Source: Loripinus fragilis (taxonomy: Eukaryota > Mollusca > Bivalvia > Lucinida > Lucinidae). Taken from it: a stretch of DNA of 64,000 nt. The notes under the pieces are model-generated. The model searched no databases, was not told where the DNA came from, and worked only from the letters and a program-made list of their open reading frames with translations. This document shows, piece by piece, positions 1 through 10,723 of this stretch. Where the stretch lies: assembly GCA_964019695.1 (NCBI GenBank), contig OZ026515.1:42771994-42835993 (forward strand), in the 5' to 3' direction. A program made the translations under genes and the position numbers. The stretch's first letter is position 1. Every line of letters begins with the position of its first letter.

Positions 1-199
1 GACGTTTTATTGTTAAAACTTGTACATATCTGCTAATGTTGCAAATTAGAGCAACAGGCAACAGCTACTTTTGGTTTCAAAAAAGATGGCGGACAGGAAA
101 TCACAAATACCTAAAAGGGAAATGCACAAATTCGATAATTTCTCCTTGAAAACCAGCACAGGGACAGAAGGAGTAGCTGAAAATATGATGGTGTGTAAT

Positions 200-694
200 T
201 AGGGATGTAACAATACATCGGACTATCGATATATCGCAATAGTAACCTAGTCAATGTTACTGCAATTGTAGGAAAGTGGCAATGTCAATAGTATCGGCAA
301 TAGTCTTTTCAATATCGCAATAGTTTCAATAGTTTTTAGACATAGAGATTTTCTCTTTAAAATTGTTTGGTTAGACACAAAAAGAATGTTAAATGGCAGT
401 AGGATGTATATGTTGTTGCCTCTCATGCATTTCAGCAAAATAAGTTGACTTTGACAATATTGTGAAATTTTTCTCTCGTTTCCATACAAAAATTGGTGCC
501 CGTACGTGCTGAAAAGTTCTACCATATTCTAAATTTTCTCCTTAAAACATTTTTTAACAAGCGTAAATGTTTCAGACAATAGTATCACAATAGTATTGCA
601 ATGGTAGTCCACAATAGTAATAGTATCGCAATGGTACTTCCTGCAATGTCAATACTATCGCAATAGTAATTTTTGGCCACAATAGTCACCCCTA
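200..694. mobile_element. hAT-like non-autonomous element with 8-bp target duplication
   Basis: The element starts TAGGGATGTAACAATAC and ends AATAGTCACCCCTA. It is flanked on both sides by TGTGTAAT (192-199 and 695-702), an 8-bp target duplication as made by hAT transposases. The interior is a run of degenerate CAATAGTATCGCAATAG motifs with no transposase reading frame. Ends of the type AGGGGTGnAACGATAC are common in animal hAT elements, so the family call rests on both ends and duplication length. Confidence 0.7.
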
Positions 695-746
695 TGTGTA
701 ATAGATGCCAACTTCATGACCCTTGAATTATATTATAAAACTGAAC

Positions 747-856
747 TAGGGGCAGTAATAGGCAGAAATAAATATACCAGGTATATCACAATATGTATTG
801 CAATACGGGTTTTCCATATCGCAATACACTTTTTGGCGTATCGTTGCACCCCTAGT
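747..856. mobile_element. Short hAT-type TIR fragment
   Basis: It begins CTAGGGGCAGTAATA and ends CGTATCGTTGCACCCCTAG, so short CTAGGGG inverted ends enclose about 110 bp containing repeated AATACGG / CGCAATAC motifs. The right end abuts a satellite unit at TTTCAGGCAAGAAG. No target duplication was identified. It is probably an independent short relative of the preceding element. Confidence 0.4.
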
Positions 857-1415
857 TTCAGGCAAGAAGATTCTTTCATGTTTCTCCCTATATAGGCATA
901 TGTAAATCATGTGACCCGGAGCAGGGCCATTTTTGGCCCCAGGGGCATAATTTGAACAAACTTGGTAGACATCCACTAGGTGATGCTACAGACCAAATAT
1001 CAAGGCTCTAGGCCTTATGGTTTCAAAAAGAAGATTTTTTCAATGTTTTTCCCTATATAAGCCTAAGTAAACAATAGATCCCTGGGACGGAGCCATTTTT
1101 GGCAATAGGTGCATAGTCTGAACAAACTCTGTAGAGGTTCACTAGGTGATGCTACATACTAAATATCAAGGCTCAAGGCCTTATGGTTTCAGACAAGAAG
1201 ATTTTTTTTCATGTTATTTCCCAATATCGGCCTATGTAAAACATGTGACCCCCAGGGACCAGGGCAAGGCCATTTTTGGCCACAGGGGCATAATTTGAAC
1301 AAAATTGGTAGAAGTCTACTAGTTGATGCTACATACCAAATAACAAGGCTCTAGGCCTTGTGGTTTTAGACAAGAAGATCTTATCATTTTTTCCCTATAT
1401 CAGCCTATGTAAAAC
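857..1415 (-). repeat. Satellite array, ~165-180 bp unit family (segment 1)
   Basis: Three to four diverged tandem units carry the blocks GGCCATTTTTGGCC, AACAAACTTGGTAGA, GATGCTACATACCAAATA and CAAGGCTCTAGGCCTTATGG. The same unit appears, mostly in the opposite orientation, at 15060-16375, 17576-19012, 21559-21720, 54300-54660 and 58130-59480. The array is cut at about 1415 by a BEL/Pao remnant and resumes at about 3421. Confidence 0.85.
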
Positions 1416-1529
1416 AGATGTCGAGACGACGACGACGACCGTACTTGGCGTGAACCACGACGTTGCACACAAGGCGCCAACGTCGGCGTTACGTTATGAC
1501 ACAGCGGGAAACAGTTGAGCCGACGTCAC

Positions 1530-1990
1530 ATAGACTGATTGGGATTACCAAATCCACCATCAAGAAGGTACTTGGTCAAGCATTAGTCAGCTATGAGACT
1601 CTGCATACCATCGTTACAGAGATTGAGGGCGTTATGAACGATCGACCACTTACTTACGTGACGTCAGACGCAAGTGATCAGGAACCTCTTACACCAGCGC
1701 ACCTACTTTATGGTCGACGTATCACATCACCAAGAAGATGTTCCAGTACCGCATGTAACTACACAAACTGACGTAACTAAATGAGCACGAGCACAGGGAC
1801 ACCTTATCAGTCAGTTACGGGAACGATGGCGTCACAAATACCTTACGCCATTACGTCAGTTCCACCAGACGTCGGGCGACAACAACCAGACTATACGAGT
1901 TGGTGACGTTCAGATCTACGACGAGTCACCAAGGAACCAGTGGAAGCTTGGAACTATCGTGGAGCTGCAGCATGCCCATTCACGTACTGC
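1530..1990 (+). pseudogene. BEL/Pao integrase C-terminal and DUF5641 fragment
   Basis: Translation gives RLIGITKSTIKKVLG, then EGVMNDRPLTYV and EPLTPAHLLYGRRI. These are hallmarks of the end of the BEL/Pao integrase core. After a frameshift near 1735 and a stop near 1780, another frame gives LISQLRERWRHKYL and VGDVQIYDESPRNQWKLG, the DUF5641 domain that follows integrase in these elements. The upstream catalytic integrase residues are absent. Stops and frame changes mean it cannot encode an active protein. Confidence 0.85.
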
Positions 1991-2884
1991 AGTACGTAAT
2001 TCACGCACAGAAACGGTCATGCACGCACTTATCATTTGGTACCTACGTGCAAAAACGTAGAGTAATTTTTGTGCACGCATTACCAGTGAACGTTGTGTGT
2101 GAATCTCATGAAATTTTCAAGAAAACAAGTCCAGTTTTTTTAGAATTATCGGCTCAGATTTACCGCTGACTGGTACCTTGCATTGATAGTAAACTGTTCA
2201 GTATAATATAGCAAATCTCGGGCCACAGTCAACCACGCTTCTAGTAAAGTCAATATTGATTGGTTGTCTATTACTACTGAACCAATCAGCATTACGCTTA
2301 CATATGCCATGTTAAGTGGACAGGCAAAATTGAAAGTACAGATGTGTGGAAGAAGAAAACTTGATAAATTGCTTGACACGTTTCAGAACTTTAATTTAAA
2401 TATAGGAGTAACACAATCTAAGAGGTATGTGACATTTTACTGTATTCTATTTTTCAAAAATCATCTATCATTCTGAAGAAGAGGGTGATCTGGATACGTT
2501 TGTTTACATTTTCCGTCACCCCTCCCACTCTTCTTCATTCTGTCTTTACCCAAAACTTTCAAAGGCTAGGGTTATTGTGGTTGGGGGTGAATGAAACCGG
2601 GCTTACGCCCCTAGGGGAACCTATGCCCAAATTTTTCTCAGGTTCGGACTTAGTTTTTTTTTGCAGGGGGTGGGGTGGTTACTTGCAGGGCTCATTTATT
2701 AGCATTTTCACAGCATAATGATATCACTGTTATACACATCTAAATGATCTGATTTCATGGCCTCTATTCGTTTACTATGAAAAAAACAGCTCTAAAATAT
2801 GTGTACCCTCAAAAATGAACATGTACCCCCAAATGGAAACACCAGGGGGTACATGTACCCCCAAACAGAAATATGAGTGGGCAT

Positions 2885-3059
2885 GCTGAGCTGCCTACAG
2901 GAAACGACGGTCTCACACGAGCAGCGACGTTACGGACGAGCAGCGGTCTCATCACATCAAGGCCCATAGTGAAGCTCTACCCATTAGAAGTTCTACTGAC
3001 TTCGTGGCCGGGAGGATGTCGAGACGACGACGACGACCGTACTTGGCGCGAACCATGAC
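2885..3059 (+). pseudogene. BEL/Pao polyprotein C-terminus
   Basis: The reading frame GNDGLTRAATLRTSSG followed by RPIVKLYPLEV matches the conserved last segment of BEL/Pao pol (R-P-I-x-K-L-Y-P-L-E-V). The frame then runs into the LTR-type sequence starting at about 3015 and ends TWREP-stop. It is the 3' partner of the 1530-1990 fragment, separated by about 0.9 kb of unrelated sequence. Confidence 0.75.
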
Positions 3060-3420
3060 GTTGCACACAAGGCGCCAACGTCGACGTTATGTTATGACAC
3101 AGCGGGAAACGGTTGAGCCGACATCACATCCGTAATTACTTATATATATTGTAGAATAAAGATTGAGTAGAAACACAACGCGAGTCAATCCTCATTTCAC
3201 ATATTACATACCTATATTTTGGTGAGGATGTCGAGACGACGACGTTGACCGTACTTGGCGCGAACCTTGACGTTGCACACAAGGTGCCAAAGTCGACCTT
3301 ATGTTATGACACAGCGGGAAACGGTTGAGCTGACGTCACATCCCTAATTACTTGTATATATTGTAGAATAAAGATTGAGTAGAAACATAACGCGAGTCAT
3401 TCATCATTTCAGATATTAAA
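3015..3420 (+). repeat. Two tandem BEL/Pao LTR-type copies
   Basis: Two ~200-bp copies start at GATGTCGAGACGACGACG (3016 and 3230). Each carries CGTACTTGGCGCGAACC, GTTGCACACAAGG, TTATGACACAGCGGGAAAC, TTGTAGAATAAAGATTGAG and a CGCGAGTCA block near the end. A TATATTTTGGTGAGGA junction lies between them. A third, partial copy is at 1416-1529. The tandem arrangement suggests recombination between LTRs. Confidence 0.7.
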
Positions 3421-3725
3421 TACCTAAAACATGTGACCGGATCCGGGGCAGGCCCATTTTTGGCCCCAGGGGTAAAATTTGGACAAACTTGGTAAAGGTC
3501 CACTAGTTGATGCTACATACCAAATATCAAGGCTCTAGGCCTTGGGGTTTCAGACAAGAAGATTTTTAAATTTTTCATCTCGAAAATCTATTTTTATCCT
3601 GTGTGACCTAAACATGCAACAGACAAGAACCATTTGAACAATTATTAAAGAGGGCCATGTAAGGATCATTCCTGCCAAGTTTTGTCCAAACTCAGCCAGA
3701 AGTTAAGATCTCTTCTAGTGTTGTT
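3421..3725 (-). repeat. Satellite array segment and its head region
   Basis: This continues the array interrupted at 1415: ATGTGACCGGATCCGG, GGCCCATTTTTGGCCCC and GATGCTACATACCAAATA. It is followed by a non-tandem head (AATTATTAAAGAGGGCCATG, TCATTCCTGCCAAG). The same head precedes units at 15060-15280 and 58130-58290 in the opposite orientation, so head plus tandem units behave as one composite repeat. Confidence 0.75.
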
Positions 3726-4940
3726 CGATTATGGGATTTTCATAATCGATCATCGAAAATAATCGGACAGGTCATTTCGATAAATCATCGATTATAATCG
3801 AAATTCAGAAGCTGTCAGTGCTTTGCGAGATTTTGTGATTGATACCGTGGATATAACATAGAGCAATTTGTAAAATCAAATTTTATTTTTAACACATAAT
3901 TTGAGACTTGGAATCTCAATTTAAACACCAAATAAAGCTTTAAATTATATTAGAAAGTTGTGAACATTTCACAACAAACAAGACAACTGAGAACATAGTT
4001 GACTAGATAATGCTACCTGTATTTGAGTCGCGCAAAGAATCTTTTCAGTTTAAATTTGTGTCCAGTCACCCTGGATATCTGTGCATTAATTCTAATAAGA
4101 GTTTGGTGTGCCCTCCTTGGATAGCTCTAAGGATTCAAAACTGTTTAATGTGGTCTACAAAGGCTGGTAAGATTGGGCAGATCTGGAAGGAGCACCACCA
4201 ATTAATTGCTTAAATAATTCCTAACCAAACACTCACACAAATGTGTACACTAAAACTTTCCCCTATTCATGATGCACATGCTTGGAAAACAAGTCAACAC
4301 ACTGAAAAAAAACATTGGGCAGGGGTTCCCCCATACATAATGATTTTTTGTTCACCCCCAGCCCTTTTCCCAGCCAACATAAAGTTTGTGTGGGGGGAGA
4401 CAGAAGTGGGTGGGGTACTTGCACTACTTTGAACTCCTGAAACTTGCACCGAAGTACAACTCCAGGTCTGATAGACAAGATAGTAAAGATATATAGTCAA
4501 AATAAAAGCGTACCTCTTAATGTTCCCATCTCCTGAATTCAGTCATATCAAGGACTCCCTATTTAGGTATAGAAAGACCCTGGTCCCATTTTTAAAACAG
4601 ATGTTCCAAATTCAGCTAGATATGTTATATCAGGTGTTTGATATTTATATTTTATGCATCTGGAGAATAAGTTTAAATGTTGCAACTTCAGTGGCAAACT
4701 ATGGCTGATGTGCCAGTCGTTAGCATGGGCCCAAATAATGTGACTGTACATGAAAAATAAATTGGTAATTGACTAATTGTTTGTGTCATTTCATTATATT
4801 AGGCCTAAAAAGAGTAATGTTTCCGTCTCTAGGAACGACCGTTAAAACTGGTTAATTAAGTGACGACCCTTAATTTTTCCTCACCAAAAACGGGGAAAAA
4901 TCGGCCGAAAATACGTTCCTCGCATTAAATTAACTGTCCC
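3726..4940. other. No recognisable gene; AT-rich with TCGAT-type short repeat
   Basis: At 3726-3815 there is a cluster of ATAATCGA / TCATCGATTATAATCG motifs that can pair with one another, probably the end of a decayed transposon. The remainder to 4940 has only short frames without recognisable domains. Confidence 0.4.
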
Positions 4941-5023
4941 GCAAAATGCGTTCATTACAGAAATTTGTCCAATACTCGGATGCGGATATACTCGGTGATT
5001 TCCCTCGTAACAAAACAACAAAA

Positions 5024-5185
5024 ATGGCGGCGCAGTCGAGGACTTCTTTATTGAAAAATGCAGTCTATTTAGCCGAAGAAAACAGCTTCTTGTTCTATAT
5101 TTTAGCGGGAAATAACTCGTTTTCGGTTCAAAACGGTATCGATAAACTGAAACGCCCGGACATTGTAGCGACAATCGATTTATGA
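5024..5185 (+). CDS. Candidate small ORF or first exon, function unknown
   Basis: An ATG in a good context (ACAAAAATGGCGGCG) opens a 53-codon frame, MAAQSRTSLLKNAVYL to IVATIDL-stop. It lies in a stretch (4860-5210) rich in CpG and not visibly repeated elsewhere in the window. The start-site context resembles a housekeeping-type promoter with first exon, and the frame could continue by splicing. I recognise no domain. It may also be chance, since the frame is short and an in-frame upstream ATG exists at 4946. Confidence 0.2.
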   Translation: MAAQSRTSLLKNAVYLAEENSFLFYILAGNNSFSVQNGIDKLKRPDIVATIDL

Positions 5186-5189
5186 ACCC

Positions 5190-6425
5190 CCCCCGCACAT
5201 GAATGCGTGTCAAGTCGGCCTTGGGTTAAGTTGTTCAACAAAAGATTGTGGGAATAATGTTTGGTCGTATCTATATCCTTGGTCTGTCAATCTTGACTAT
5301 ATTAGCCTACGGCATGTAAGGAAAGGAAGATGTAAAACAAAGAGAATATAGTCCCCAAGAAGTTTTTGCTAATTATTCAATGTTAAGAAAACGATAATTG
5401 CCTTGTTTGCAAGGTATTGGAAAGCAATCAGTGAGTGCTTGACAAAGAGTTAAAACTTTCATTAAATTCAAGACAGCCATTACCTTTAATCTATTAGCAA
5501 GTCCACCCTCAATTCGATCAATTAAGAGCTTAATTGCAATGTTTGTCAATATTTTTTTAATATGTATCTTTGATTTAGTTCAAAGATGATGTATGTAACT
5601 GAACGCTCTGAATACAAACCAGGCCAGGTTTATTCAGGCCGAATTGACCCAGAGCCGACTTGACTCAGGGGTCGAGTTGACTTCAGGCCGAGCTGACCCG
5701 CTACCCCCCTCCCCCCTCAACATCTGCCACTGCACACCTTTACAACATATCTAAAATGAAAGTAGAATAAATTAATGACATTAGGCAGCAACAGCCTCCT
5801 TAACTGCCCTATTCATTTTGTGACCAATCTTTTAACATTTTGGTACCAAGTAGTGTACAGTCACCTCGATGCTGGACCTATTTCAAATGATGGCCCTCAT
5901 TCCATAGGATGTCACATATTTTCGTGGTTTATGTTTATGAAAAAATTGCCTCTTATTATAAGCGATCGTCTCACAAAAATGAAACGCGAATGGCTGAATT
6001 ATGAATACAATGTTATTGGAAAAGAAATAATGGTACCAGTAATTATCATACAGGAATGAACAGTGGGAGAAAATGGAAGATAAATTTCAGCAAATCGAAA
6101 CGAACATTCTCCCGCCATCTTCAGCGCTCGCGCGGAAATAAATCTTACCCGTTGTGAAATTAACATTTACTAACTATGCATAGGCTAATACTTTACCAGA
6201 AATGATTACAGCTTATATGGTAAAAGGATCGAGGGACTGATTGAAGAGCTGAACTTGTTGGACGGATTCACAACAGATTTTTTTCTCCATGTGTAAGGGA
6301 AGCCAAACTGCTAGTCAAATTTATCCGGCCTCTTTTCCTGGATTGTGATTGGGAAGAGAAACTGCCGGTCAATTTTATCCGCAAATTTCTTGGGAAAAGA
6401 CCTAAACCCTTCAAGGGACCTCATT
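5190..6425. other. No recognisable gene
   Basis: At 5630-5700 a short run repeats GGCCGAATTGACCC / GAGTTGACTTCAGGCC. The rest is AT-rich intergenic sequence without coding signal that I can support. Confidence 0.4.
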
Positions 6426-6427
6426 AT

Positions 6428-6665
6428 TACCCATGCAATGAATGAATAAGCACCTCATTATGATCTGATCCGCCTGGTGTAACCCAAGGGGGATGGGGAT
6501 ACTCTCAATTTTTCTGCATACGTAGGCTCGGTAGCTAGGCGGCCAAGAGCCAAATTTTGGCCTGATTGTGCTATTCCGGATACAAGCATGAAATTTGGCA
6601 CAGTTGTAGACCATGACTGATTTAGCAGACTAGGATATAGAACCACATTGGGAAATGCCTACTGC
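6428..6665 (-). repeat. Interspersed repeat, partner of 12030-12190
   Basis: It carries GGCGGCCAAGAGCCAA, TGTGCTATTCCGGATACAAG and ATAGAACCAC, which are found as the reverse complement at 12070-12180. The CGCATGCGC palindrome follows. It also ends with the GTGTAACCC...GGGG motif seen at 12495-12515. It is an old dispersed element of unknown class. Further GCGCATGCGC-type motifs occur at 6660-6980. Confidence 0.65.
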
Positions 6666-7149
6666 GCATGCGCAAAGCATTTTCTGATTTTAGGCTGTTA
6701 TCATAGAGCTTTCATACAATTTGACTTTAAAGAAGGGGTCATGTTTGCTGTAGAATAATAAATTGTGGCAGAACTGATGTTAATTGTTTGTAGTTTAGTC
6801 CTCTTTATTCTTTAATTGATGCGCATGCGCATAAAATTTGAATTTTGTACAAAGATGGTATTCTGTTTCTCTTTTATTGTAAACTATGCAAAGCCCCTAT
6901 GCCCCTATCAAAGGACCAAAGCATGTCTTCAATACATGATATAGGGACCTACAGACCTGTTTAGATGCACATGCGCAGTGGGTTTCTTTAAATGGATGTT
7001 TTATTTACAAGTATAAGCTTTCACACACAAAAAAACTGTCTATGCTAAACATATATAAAATTGTTATTAGACTTAAAAGTCAAGTTTTAAGAAAAGAGGA
7101 TAGTAGGTTTGTGGCAGACAGACAGGCAGACATGCAATCAGTTTTTTTT

Positions 7150-7225
7150 ATTTTGCTCAAGCTCAAAGCCCTTGGAACACTGGACAGACGCGCTCACCAC
7201 CTAAGCTACGAGGGTGGTCCAAAGT
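7150..7225 (-). repeat. Possible tRNA-like SINE head
   Basis: On the minus strand CGTAGCTTAGGTGGTGAGCGC resembles a tRNA A box (TRGCNNAGYNGG). I could not find a convincing B box within the expected spacing. ACAGACAGACAGGC-type short repeats follow on both sides (7115-7135, 7370-7395). Confidence 0.25.
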
Positions 7226-7589
7226 CACCACCACATATTTTCTTTGTGTTGACCAATTTGGATTGTTCTGACTTGGGGACGTCTCTGAAATAGTTATGTT
7301 TTAAGCCAAGGCAGTGACGAAGCATATATAGGTCACTGGCCAAGGGCAATACACCTTTTTGATAGACAAACAGACAGACAGACAAACAGGTAGGCAGACA
7401 TATATATTCTGCAGTGCTTGAGCTCACAGACCTCATATCACTGTCTGTTGATGGACTGTCTCCAAACTGTCAGTGAACTGTATATGTATATTTCAAATGT
7501 CTCACTTCCCGTAAATGAACCATACCAAACATTAGTTAGTCTACGCCAGTCTATTTTATGTGGGTATGATAACGTTACATTTATTATTA

Positions 7590-7622
7590 TTATTTTTTTT
7601 TTTTTTTTGGGGGGGGGGGGGG
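7590..7622. repeat. Poly(T)-poly(G) tract
   Basis: A T run of about 16 is followed directly by a G run of about 14. Similar T/G or C/G homopolymer junctions occur at 12479-12496, 12740-12756, 12820-12839, 13050-13070, 27148-27164, 27357-27370 and 39781-39796. They are sites where read length and assembly are least reliable. Confidence 0.9.
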
Positions 7623-7884
7623 TGCCTGGTATGCCTCATAGTTTGGTTGTGAAGCAAATGACTGGCTTCAAGGCATTTGGTCCTCCTGTAAAAGATTTCT
7701 CACTTGGAGTCAGTGTTGTCATTTTGGATGGAGCCTCCGTTGTTCAGATACTTAAAGGTGTAGGGGCTAGCACTGTTCAGTGAGCGGTATACAAACGATG
7801 TTTTAAAACGTTACGTAATATCCACTTTTTGTGCAGTTGATCAAGTGGATTTAGTGTACAGCAATTGTTAGGCGGACAGTTTAA

Positions 7885-7997
7885 AGTAAGTAAGAGTGCA
7901 AAGATCAGGAATCGATACAATCAAGAACCACACCTGACCCAGGATACCAAAGGGAAAGTGACAAAATCACAGTTGGACACCACAAACGAGCATCAAC
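7885..7997 (-). mobile_element. RT-element 3' end fragment
   Basis: The block CAAAGATCAGGAATCGAT, CACACCTGACCCAGGATACC and GGGAAAGTGACAAA is the reverse complement of the 3' untranslated end of the RT element seen intact at 17430-17560. Only the last ~110 bp of the element are present, as expected from extreme 5' truncation during reverse transcription. Confidence 0.8.
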
Positions 7998-8254
7998 AGG
8001 GAAAAAAACGAGGAGACGACACCCACCCGCGTGTCTGTCCATCAAATAACTGTCATACCGAAAAACTGGGAAGATTTCTTGGGAGAAGATGACAATAAAC
8101 TATTTCTTTATCTTTCCAACTGTGTTTCCTGGACAAAAGATATGCCAACTAAGAAACAATAACCACAGATTGAGATCAGGTGTTGCACGGGGAGAGTGCG
8201 ACAATACTCTAGAGAGAACCCTGCACTTTAGGGGAGAAAAAGCTCGGTCTAAGT

Positions 8255-8810
8255 GTGTCCAGCTTGTGATATGCCTTCATTTGCGCCTTGTTTGCAAGAG
8301 GAGGCAGATACAAGATTATTTGCTCGTGCTACGGATGCAGCTAAAAGGCCTAGCAAGAAAATAAGCAGTTGCGCTGTTGATACTGATGTAGTAGTTCTGG
8401 TCATACCTGTGGTGCAACAGTTGTGAGTGGATGAATTGCGGGGTTGGCAAAAATCACCGGCTATCCTTGCTGTGAAATCAAATTGTCTTGCTTTTTTCAT
8501 TCACTCACAGGTTGCAATAAAACACCCTTTCTCCTTGTTGTAGGAAAATGGTGGGTAAGCTTTCCAGCTGTAACTGGGTATTTTGTAAAAAAAATAACTC
8601 TCTCCCTGAAAAGCGACCTACACATTACCTCTGCGCCATTGAACGATTCTTCACTGTACTGTATGGTAGAAAACGCAAGCACCTACATGAACATAGACAA
8701 CGCTAGGGAACATTTGTTTACCAAAAAGGTTTGTTCGATGAAATGACAGCCCTTATTAGAGGTGGCTTTGTACCAGCACATTTTAAATCAGCATATCAAG
8801 GCTCATGTGT
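8255..8810 (+). pseudogene. Decayed mobile-element-associated protein (EEADTR / TVDTDVVVL type)
   Basis: Translation gives CLQEEADTRLFARATDA and CAVDTDVVVLVIPVVQQL, then a stop at about 8428. It resumes with FFIHSLTGCNKTP, WVSFPAVTGYF, NAREHLFTKK and ALYQHILNQHIKAH. The ordered blocks E-E-A-D-T-R, V-D-T-D-V-V-V-L, F-H-x-x-T-G-C-x, and R-x-x-L-F-T-x-K form a multi-copy protein family that I recall from invertebrate genomes, apparently carried by mobile elements. The biochemical role is not known to me. The stop and a frame change make this copy inactive. Confidence 0.6.
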
Positions 8811-8814
8811 TAGT

Positions 8815-9650
8815 GTCAGTACTAGAACAGGGGAAATGAATAACAAGTCCAGCAAACTGTGATAGATAGAACTATACACTGGAATGTACAGTCCACAGTG
8901 GATAACCATACCACATACCATATACTCTTGATCTTGTGAAATATGGCTGTCTTCAAGGTTGCAGAAGTAGAAAATACAGATCTCCAATGTCTGTGGTGTC
9001 AACTTTGAACACTACATGTCTGTTAATTGATGATTGTTTTTAAAATTGGTTATGTTAAATAACTGGAAATCCTTTGAGAAGGCTGTGTCATATCAGCTTG
9101 CATACAGACAATGACACATATTGCCAGCTCCCTTGGTTAAATGTCACTTTGAAAATGTATACGTTTGTATATAAGATCAACGCGATCTTGTCATCTTGGC
9201 CCAGGTGCCAAGTAACCAAAAATAAACACATAACAATGCATGGACATTAGTCCAAAAGACAGTCAAATACTCTTCAGTAAACTCAAGAACATGAGTTACA
9301 GTCGAAGTTACATTACGGTATGTAGTCATTCAAGAACATGATGGATAAACCATGCATATTCCCAGCATAACAAGAGAAATTCAATCATGTCAAATTGTGT
9401 CATTATTTTCTTTTGAACATATTCTGTGCTTATTATTGTCACTTATATATCCAGCTGTGTAATTTATTTGAGATACAGCACCAGAGTTATGCCAAGAAGG
9501 TGATGTTTTCCCTGAAAAAAGGATGGAAGACATTTTGTTTTATGTACTGGAATATATGCTTACTTTAGTTAGTTTTGATAAAATGCAAAATATAAGTACT
9601 TTAATGCGCAAAAGTTCGAAATCTGAGGGCAGGTCATTTTGAAAGTTATT
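8815..9650. other. No recognisable gene
   Basis: AT-rich sequence with only short, unconvincing reading frames and no clear repeat partner in the window. Confidence 0.4.
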
Positions 9651-9654
9651 CAAG

Positions 9655-9935
9655 TGAAACTGGTTTAAACCCTCCAGTAAAATACTTTTACTGACCGTTC
9701 CAAGGCAGTACTTCTTTGGTGGATCATTTGTATTATTTCTGTATTGTTTTCGTCATGCTTTCATGTCTGCTCATTGCTGCCTTGTGGTCACCTGCTGGGA
9801 AAGAGCTGACCTCTTGGCTCTCATTTGTGGTGTTAAATTGGGTGGTTGTTACTTTCCCATTTGGTATCCTGGGTCAGGTGTGGTACCTGATTGTATTGAT
9901 TCCTGATCTTTGCTCCCTTTCTTACTTTCATACTG
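9655..9935 (+). mobile_element. RT-element 3' end fragment
   Basis: It holds GGTTTAAACCCTCCAGTAAAATAC, the GACCGTTCCAAGGC block, GGTCACCTGCTGGGAAAG and the terminal GATTCCTGATCTTTGC, in the same order as in 17290-17550. It is a ~280-bp 5'-truncated insertion of the same RT element. Confidence 0.85.
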
Positions 9936-10235
9936 ACCGCATAATACTACATATATCGGCTGTTCTGGTCCAGTGACCAGGTCATAGATTGCATACGAAT
10001 TGATTATATTTAGACCCTCGACTACTAGTACAATGCCCTTGACTACTCAAATTTTGCGTACAGCTACAAAATGGTTTGCAACTTCACAAAAAATAAACAG
10101 AAATATGTAAAACATTCTAATCATTCACTTATTTGTATTCTCCATTATATGATGCCATTAAATCATAACTAATGACTAAAATAGTGTCTCATCAGGGCCG
10201 TCGCCGCGTATTTAAAAGTGGTCCGGCGGAGGAAA

Positions 10236-10330
10236 TCATCGCGTGCCGATGGCACGAGAGGGGGAGAGCACGAGAGGGGGACTCCCCCTCTCGTTAGGGG
10301 GGTAAGGGGGGTCTCCCCTGAGAAAATTTT
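10236..10330. repeat. G/C-rich purine-tract repeat
   Basis: GGCACGAGAGGGGGAG is repeated and followed by a pyrimidine mirror (ACTCCCCCTCTCGT), giving a local inverted repeat. Related G-tract sequence is at 26290-26400. Confidence 0.5.
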
Positions 10331-10723
10331 GAATTTTTAGCGCTTCTATGTGCGTTTTTAATGGGTTTTTGTGCGTTTGGGACCAGATTTCAGTCACGAT
10401 TTTTTTGATAGAAAAGATATTTCTTGGCGCGTGAGAAAACCGAATGCTAAACAAAATCGTTTTTAGATAGTCACGATTTTGTTTTACTTTTTTCTTCAGC
10501 ATATTTCTTAGACATTATGTCACCTATGTTCCCGCAGGTTTTGGCAAAGTACTTGTAGCACTGATCCTTGGTTGTCATGGGCGGATCCAGAGGGGGGACA
10601 GGGGGCCGGACCCACCCCCCCCCCCGAAAAATCACAAAAATTAAGGGTTTCTAAGCAATACTGGCCCAGATCTCCTGAAAAATCACAAAGCTACCAAGCC
10701 AGCATTCAATGTTTGGCCATTAT

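Larger units (their letters stand above)
1416..3420 (+). mobile_element. Internally deleted BEL/Pao LTR retrotransposon remnant
   Basis: A piece of LTR (1416-1529, GATGTCGAGACGACGACG) is fused directly to an integrase-end fragment. The polyprotein tail (2885-3014) and two LTR-type copies (from about 3018 and 3232) follow. The LTR pieces share CGACCGTACTTGGCGC and GTTGCACACAAGG; the latter two also carry an AATAAAGATTGAGTAG polyadenylation-like signal. The satellite array is broken at 1415 and continues at 3421, so the element landed in the array. About 0.9 kb of unrelated sequence (2000-2880) separates the two coding pieces. Gag, protease and RT are missing. Confidence 0.75.

Noticed and set aside
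247..525. 92-codon minus-strand frame
   Set aside because: It lies inside the hAT-like MITE (200-694) and has no domain.
7418..7783. 121-codon plus-strand frame
   Set aside because: It runs through a poly(T)-poly(G) tract and has no recognisable domain.
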